A stretch of 7,879 bases of DNA, taken from Clostridium sp. CAG:253. Its GTDB lineage: Bacteria > Bacillota > Clostridia > Lachnospirales > Lachnospiraceae. The notes below the pieces were generated by a model, which searched no databases, was not told where the DNA came from, and worked only from the letters and a program-made list of their open reading frames with translations. Of the stretch, positions 6,159 through 7,879 are shown one piece after another (within the stretch, counting starts at the first letter, position 1; each line of letters begins with the position of its first letter). Position numbers and translations under genes: made by a program. The stretch is from assembly GCA_000436755.1 (NCBI GenBank), contig FR887340.1:24155-32033 (forward strand), given 5' to 3'.

Positions 6159-6842
6159 ATGAAACAGGAAAAATTATTAGAGTTTCAGAAAAAAACAGGA
6201 TATGAGTTTAAAAATACGGATTTGCTAATAACAGCACTTACGCATAGTTCATATTCAAATGAAAACAGATTGAAAAAATACATGTGTAATGAAAGACTTG
6301 AGTTTTTAGGAGATGCCGTGTTGGAATTGATATCAAGTGAGCAGATATACAAAGAAAATCCGACAAAACCTGAGGGAGACATGACAAGAATAAGAGCAAG
6401 CTGGGTATGTGAGCCTACACTTGCCTTATGTGCGAGAGATATAGACCTCGGAGATTATGTTATGCTTGGCAGGGGTGAAGATTTGACAGGAGGAAGAGAG
6501 AGAGACTCCATATTGTCAGATACGCTTGAGGCAACAATAGGTGCAGTCTATCTTGATGGGGGATTTGAGAAAGCAAGAGAGTATATTAACAGGCATATAT
6601 TAAATGATATAGAGAAGAAAAAACTTTTTTATGACAGCAAAACCATATTGCAGGAAATAGTTCAGGGTGAGCATCTTGATATGGAATATGAGCTTCTAAA
6701 GGAGGAAGGACCGGATCACAATAAATCATTTACCGTTGCTGTAAACATAGGCGGTGAAAGATTTACGACGGCTGCCGGTAGAACAAAGAAAAAGGCAGAA
6801 CAGTCTGCTGCATATCAGGCTATACTTAAGCTTCACAAATAA
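6159..6842 (+). CDS. rnc: Ribonuclease III
   Basis: RNase III cuts double-stranded RNA and matures rRNA precursors and some mRNAs. The 227-aa protein has an N-terminal endonuclease domain with the signature ERLEFLGDAVLEL (45-57) and metal/catalytic acids E48, D52, D121 and E124 (in SDTLEATIGAVYLDGG). The C-terminal double-stranded RNA-binding domain covers about 158-226 (DSKTILQEIVQ through GRTKKKAEQSAAYQAILKL). I start it at ATG 6159 because TTAGGAG at 6144-6150 lies 8 bases upstream. The in-frame ATG at 6141 would place that binding site inside the gene and has no good site of its own. It sits 43 bases after acpP and 19 before smc, with no terminator on either side, so it is probably in one transcript with plsX, acpP and smc. 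Confidence 0.96.
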   Translation: MKQEKLLEFQKKTGYEFKNTDLLITALTHSSYSNENRLKKYMCNERLEFLGDAVLELISSEQIYKENPTKPEGDMTRIRASWVCEPTLALCARDIDLGDYVMLGRGEDLTGGRERDSILSDTLEATIGAVYLDGGFEKAREYINRHILNDIEKKKLFYDSKTILQEIVQGEHLDMEYELLKEEGPDHNKSFTVAVNIGGERFTTAAGRTKKKAEQSAAYQAILKLHK

Positions 6843-6861
6843 TTAATCAGGAGAACATCGG

Positions 6862-7879
6862 ATGTATTTAAAAAGTTTAGAAGTACATGGTTTTAAATCA
6901 TTTGCAAACAAGTTGATATTTGAATTTCATGACGGAATAACCGCAATTGTAGGGCCAAACGGCAGTGGAAAAAGTAATGTAGCCGATGCAGTCAGATGGG
7001 TGCTTGGAGAGCAGAGTGCAAAGCAGCTTCGTGGCGCGAAAATGGAGGACGTTATTTTTGCGGGAACACAGATGAGAAAACCACTTGGTTTTGCATATGT
7101 AGCCATTACTATAAGCAATGAGGATCACAAATTAAATGTTCCGTATGAAGAAGTTAAGATAGCAAGAAGAGTTTACAGGTCAGGAGAGAGTGAATACCTG
7201 TTAAATGGAACAGCATGCAGACTTAAAGATGTTCAGGAACTTTTGTTTGACACAGGTATAGGTAAAGAAGGATATTCTATAATCGGTCAGGGTCAGATAG
7301 ACAAGATATTAAGCGGAAAGCCTGAGGAAAGACGTGAACTTTTTGACGAGGCAGCCGGAATTGTCAAATACAAGAGAAGAAAAGCAAGTGCACAAAAGAA
7401 TCTTGAGGAAGAGAGACATAATTTAGAGAGAATAGAGGATATTCTTTCCGAGATAGAAAAACAGGTAGGTCCGTTGGAGAAACAGGCGGGAAAAGCAAGA
7501 CAGTATCTTATGCTTCGTGATGAGTTACGAACACAGGATGTAAATATGTTCCTTATAGAATATGACCGTATTCATGATGAAGTAAAAGAGTTTGAACAAA
7601 AACAGGAGATTGCAGAGAACGATTTAAAAAATGCCAACGCCGAGCATGAAAAAAGCAGGGCAGAGTATGAAAAGTTACAGGAAAAACTTGATGATAAAAT
7701 AAAAAGTATCGAGACTCATAAAGAAAATTTAAATACAACAAGAGTTTTATTAAATAATTGTGAGGCGGATATAAGGCTTTTAAATGAAAAAATCCGTGGC
7801 ATAAAACAGAGTGAAAGTCATTATAAGGAGGTCATAGACGATTATCAGCTCAGAATAAAAAAATATGACATGGAATACA
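6862..7879 (+). CDS. smc: Chromosome segregation protein SMC, N-terminal part (continues past window)
   Basis: SMC is the ATPase of the bacterial condensin complex with ScpA and ScpB, which organises and separates chromosomes. Translation begins at ATG 6862 after CAGGAGA (6848-6854) and is open to the last base, giving 339 codons of a protein normally about 1,180 aa. The N-terminus MYLKSLEVHGFKSFANK is canonical. The Walker A P-loop GPNGSGKSN is at residues 31-39, and LGEQSAKQLRG (48-58) contains R57, matching the arginine finger described for Bacillus SMC. GQGQIDKILSGKPEERRELFDEAAGI (split by about residue 150) is the conserved end of the N-terminal head. From about residue 170 the sequence becomes rich in Glu, Lys and Leu in heptad-like spacing, the start of the long coiled coil. 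The hinge and C-terminal head lie outside the window. Confidence 0.97.
   Translation, partial: MYLKSLEVHGFKSFANKLIFEFHDGITAIVGPNGSGKSNVADAVRWVLGEQSAKQLRGAKMEDVIFAGTQMRKPLGFAYVAITISNEDHKLNVPYEEVKIARRVYRSGESEYLLNGTACRLKDVQELLFDTGIGKEGYSIIGQGQIDKILSGKPEERRELFDEAAGIVKYKRRKASAQKNLEEERHNLERIEDILSEIEKQVGPLEKQAGKARQYLMLRDELRTQDVNMFLIEYDRIHDEVKEFEQKQEIAENDLKNANAEHEKSRAEYEKLQEKLDDKIKSIETHKENLNTTRVLLNNCEADIRLLNEKIRGIKQSESHYKEVIDDYQLRIKKYDMEY

Overview
The window looks like a low-GC Firmicutes chromosome, most likely from a motile or formerly motile member of the Lachnospiraceae/Clostridia. This rests on the AT-rich composition, strong AGGAGG-type ribosome binding sites, the gene order cmk-ispH-S1 and plsX-acpP-rnc-smc, and the protein sequences. 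All genes are on the + strand. No mobile element, CRISPR array, tRNA or rRNA is visible.

Region 1 (1-3833) is a tight housekeeping run: the C-terminal part of a BaiN/YhiN/HI0933-type flavoprotein cut by the window edge, cmk (CMP kinase), ispH (last step of the MEP isoprenoid pathway) and a four-domain S1 RNA-binding protein (rpsA). ispH and rpsA overlap by 17 bases in different frames; many Clostridia carry these two as one fused protein. Region 2 (3834-4771) holds a structured leader, a perfect 15-bp terminator hairpin, a single chemotaxis methyltransferase gene cheR with a TTG start, and a second terminator whose loop contains the cheR stop codon. Region 3 (4772-7879) has a possible promoter followed by plsX, acpP, rnc and the first 339 codons of smc, the usual Firmicutes lipid/RNase III/chromosome-condensation cluster.

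The genes are ordinary, with two exceptions. First, plsX is broken by a 22-bp tandem duplication at 5161-5204. Deleting either copy restores a full-length 335-aa PlsX. The two copies differ by one synonymous base, which points to two strain alleles joined by an assembler, although a real, possibly reversible duplication cannot be excluded. Second, there is no room for a promoter between the terminator hairpin and the cheR ribosome binding site. The hairpin therefore lies inside the cheR leader, and the sequence upstream can fold in competing ways, so cheR may be controlled by attenuation or read-through. I did not find a convincing novel multi-gene system.
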